A stretch of DNA of 64,000 nt from Streptomyces sp. ISL-36 (GTDB lineage: Bacteria; Actinomycetota; Actinomycetes; Streptomycetales; Streptomycetaceae), in assembly GCF_018614205.1 (NCBI RefSeq), contig NZ_JAGGOS010000047.1, positions 1-64,000 of the forward strand, written 5' to 3'. The translations under genes were made by a program, and so were the position numbers. Shown here in pieces: positions 62,097 through 64,000 of the stretch. How positions within the stretch are numbered: position 1 is the stretch's first letter; every line of letters begins with the position of its first letter. The notes beneath the pieces were generated by a model. It made no database searches and was not told the DNA's origin. It saw only the letters and a list, made by a program, of their open reading frames with translations.

Positions 62097-63353
62097 ATGG
62101 ACAACGAGATTCAGCTGATCAGCGACGGGGATGGGCTGACAGTCATGGGGAGCGCGAAGGATGTCGAAAACTTCCTCGCTTCGGAGGGACTGCCGTCCAA
62201 GAGCCTCGGACCGCGATGGTACAAGTGCGTCTTCGCCACGGGTGCTGCAGTCGCCGAGGCAGGATCGGAGATCGCCGCCAACTCCGCTCACTGGGTGAAG
62301 CTGACCCCGAAATCGGCGCTGCTTCTCAAGAAGTATGGCCTGAGGGAGAGCGCGAAGACGGGGCTCAGCACGGGTGCGCTGAAGGGGCAGAAGGGTCAGA
62401 TCAAGGGATTCCTCGAGTTCGCGCACGCGCCCCGATCGCTCCTGTCCAACCCGGCGACTCTTGCCAACGCCGGGAAGTTCATGGCGCAGGTTGCGATGCA
62501 ACAGACCATGGACGAGATCACTGACTATCTCGCCGCGATCGACAAGAAGGTCGACGACGTACTGCGTGCCCAGAAGGACGCTGTGTTGGCCCGCATGATC
62601 GGAGTGGGCTTCGTGATCGAGGAGGCCATGACCATCCGAGAGAAGCGGGGCAGGGTCGACGAGGTCACCTGGTCGAAGGTGCACGCCGCGCCGGCGACGA
62701 TCGCGGAGACGCAGGCGTACGCGCTGCGTCAACTCGACGCGCTCGCGGAGAACATGGAGCGTCAGACCAAGATCGGCGATCTCGCCACGATGGTCAAGGA
62801 GGCTGAGGGCATCATTCGAGAATGGCTCGCCGTTCTGGCTCGCTGTTTCCAGTTGCAGGACGCGATCGCCGTACTCGAACTCGACAGGGTGCTGGACGCG
62901 TCCCCCGATGAGCTCAACGGGCATCGCCTCGGCCTGAAGGCCGCCCGGCAGGGCCGGCTGGAGCACATCTCGCGGAGCACCGAAACTCTGCTGGCCAGGA
63001 TGAACGCCGCTGCTGGCGTGGCCAACGCGAAGGTGTTGCTGCACCCGACCACATCCCCGGCTGTAGTCCAGTCGAGCAACCAGGTCGCGACCGGCGTCCA
63101 TGACTTTCACGTGCGGCTCGGAATCGAGTCCGGTGGCGACTCATCTGAGGCGAGGCGATGGACGGAAGCTGCCCTGGAGGTGAGGGACAGAGCGTTGGAA
63201 AAAGGAGTAAATGGTGTTGGTGCTGCCCGAAGCCTGGGCAACGAGACCCTCGACCGGGCCAACTCGGTGAAGAACAAGCTCTCCAGCGGTATCGCCGAGC
63301 GAGCGCGTCGTCTGCGCGGGAACGACGAGCAAGGCGAGAAGAAGACTGAGTGA
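62097..63353 (+). CDS. Hypothetical helical protein downstream of hsdR
   Basis: 418 residues from ATG 62097 (CAGGAG upstream). After a short N-terminal region (MDNEIQLISDGDGLTVMGSA) it is almost entirely helical: AGKFMAQVAMQQTMDEITDY, then KKVDDVLRAQKDAVLARMIG, and a basic C-terminal tail (AERARRLRGNDEQGEKKTE). No catalytic motif is visible. It follows hsdR by 156 bases on the same strand, possibly in the same transcript. Such proteins at the end of R-M operons can be anti-restriction, effector or phage-derived. I cannot name the family. Confidence 0.7.
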   Translation: MDNEIQLISDGDGLTVMGSAKDVENFLASEGLPSKSLGPRWYKCVFATGAAVAEAGSEIAANSAHWVKLTPKSALLLKKYGLRESAKTGLSTGALKGQKGQIKGFLEFAHAPRSLLSNPATLANAGKFMAQVAMQQTMDEITDYLAAIDKKVDDVLRAQKDAVLARMIGVGFVIEEAMTIREKRGRVDEVTWSKVHAAPATIAETQAYALRQLDALAENMERQTKIGDLATMVKEAEGIIREWLAVLARCFQLQDAIAVLELDRVLDASPDELNGHRLGLKAARQGRLEHISRSTETLLARMNAAAGVANAKVLLHPTTSPAVVQSSNQVATGVHDFHVRLGIESGGDSSEARRWTEAALEVRDRALEKGVNGVGAARSLGNETLDRANSVKNKLSSGIAERARRLRGNDEQGEKKTE

Positions 63354-63494
63354 GCGCCGACCATCCTGGTATGCCGGACGACTAACGCACCCTCCTGCCG
63401 GCTCTGCACCAGAAGGATCACCCGTCCGGCCCTGAGCCGGGTGGTCGGCATGGCTTCCCGCCGCGTCGGGCATGTGGCGGGAGACGTCACTCGT

Positions 63495-63935
63495 CTAGCG
63501 TGGCCAGTAGGCTGGCGGTGAGACGGACGGGTCCACACGCTCGAAGCGGTGCTTGCTCACCGGGTTCAAGCCCTTGATGTGAATCAGCTGCTGTGTGTCT
63601 GCTTCGTTGAGCTCGCCGACGATCAGGGGCATGGCTGCTACCACCGCGCCCATAGCCAGGCCCAGACCGGCCATGCCCTTGTGCGCCTGGCTGAAGCGGA
63701 TGTGGTGCATGCCCGACTTCTTGATGGCCTCTGTCTCCGACGGATCCTCCAGCTGTCGGGCGTCCCTGGTCAGGAATATGTCGAAACCTTTTCTCGCAGC
63801 ATCGGGGAGAAGCGTGAGATCCTTCTTGCCCGCCCACTTGATCTCGCTGACGTGCTTGACCTCATGACCGGGCAGGATCCGTCTGAGCATCTCCAGCACC
63901 TGGACGGGGACGTTCTCGTCGATGAGGATCCGCAT
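63495..63935 (-). CDS. DUF5615-type PIN-like protein (toxin candidate)
   Basis: 146 residues. N-terminus MRILIDENVPVQVLEMLRRI with IDEN, then HEVKHVSEIKWAGKKDLTLL and FDIFLTRDARQLEDPSETEA give the D...D/E..D pattern of DUF5615 PIN-like nucleases, usually partnered with an upstream DUF433 antitoxin. C-terminal ~50 residues form a hydrophobic then polar extension (GLAMGAVVAAMPLIVGELNE). The start ATG overlaps the stop of the truncated gene on its left side (TGATG), a toxin-antitoxin-like arrangement. Confidence 0.75.
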   Translation of the reverse strand: MRILIDENVPVQVLEMLRRILPGHEVKHVSEIKWAGKKDLTLLPDAARKGFDIFLTRDARQLEDPSETEAIKKSGMHHIRFSQAHKGMAGLGLAMGAVVAAMPLIVGELNEADTQQLIHIKGLNPVSKHRFERVDPSVSPPAYWPR

Positions 63936-64000
63936 CAGGCAGCGCGCGCTCCCGTGCTGTAGCTGTCCACGTAGAGCGCGAAGGAAGCAGCGTCACGTGC
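63935..64000 (-). CDS. C-terminal end of upstream partner of the PIN-like gene (cut by window)
   Basis: 21 codons visible, ending ARDAASFALYVDSYSTGARA then A and TGA, with the TGA overlapping the PIN-like start (TGATG). Probably the antitoxin half of the pair; too short to classify. Confidence 0.5.
   Translation of the reverse strand, partial: ARDAASFALYVDSYSTGARAA

Overview
The window is high-GC actinobacterial chromosome, almost certainly Streptomyces. The evidence is strong third-position GC bias, GTG and TTG starts, rare TTA codons, and a left end whose gene order I recall from the bldG-topA-holB part of Streptomyces chromosomes. Everything here comes from reading the sequence and the translations; no database search was run.

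Layout. (1) 1-19.7 kb is conserved core: end of a TadE-like gene, an MrfA/Hrq1-type helicase, bldG with its anti-sigma partner, the proton-pumping pyrophosphatase hppA, a lipoprotein, a methyltransferase, topoisomerase I (topA), a fused MFS-like/thymidylate kinase protein, DNA polymerase III delta prime, an exported alpha/beta hydrolase, and tRNA-Thr(CGU). (2) 19.8-29.2 kb is the left arm of an element integrated at the tRNA-Thr 3' end. It has a tyrosine integrase, a broken DUF3631 replication gene, an iteron-like repeat block, a DUF2637 membrane protein, MobC and a relaxase, then lipoprotein, zinc-ribbon, DUF317 and hypothetical genes. No FtsK/TraB-type translocase is visible, so it looks mobilizable rather than self-transmissible. 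(3) 29.5-33.0 kb is a small defence-like module. A HigB-like/XRE-ImmA pair diverges from a three-gene bacterial ubiquitin-like operon (Ubl, E1-like ThiF protein, DUF6527 protein), and two matching palindromes lie in the shared control region.

(4) 33.3-42.5 kb is a nine-gene, same-strand, mostly overlapping operon that looks biosynthetic: HAD phosphatase, zinc alcohol dehydrogenase, TrpD-like phosphoribosyltransferase, radical SAM enzyme with an expanded CX14CX2C motif, stand-alone TrpRS-like protein, SAM methyltransferase, two glycosyltransferases, and a complete tyrosyl-tRNA synthetase. I do not recognise the pathway. The two aminoacyl-tRNA synthetase-type proteins suggest an amino-acid-derived, glycosylated product with a tyrS copy for activation or self-resistance. 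Satellite genes at 42.7-46.3 kb (P-loop kinases, a DUF1932 dehydrogenase, another HAD phosphatase) may belong with it.

(5) 46.4-64 kb is a second defence island: a frameshifted HelD/UvrD-like helicase, a Rad50-like ATPase with a CPVC zinc-hook motif translationally coupled to a small CxxC protein, a type I restriction-modification operon led by a degenerate methyltransferase/specificity-like protein, an unknown helical protein, and a DUF5615 PIN-like toxin candidate with the tail of its upstream partner. No second attachment site was seen, so the right end of the integrated region probably lies outside the window. The best candidates for something undescribed are the 33-42 kb biosynthetic operon, the ATPase plus CxxC pair, and the pseudo-methyltransferase attached to the type I system.
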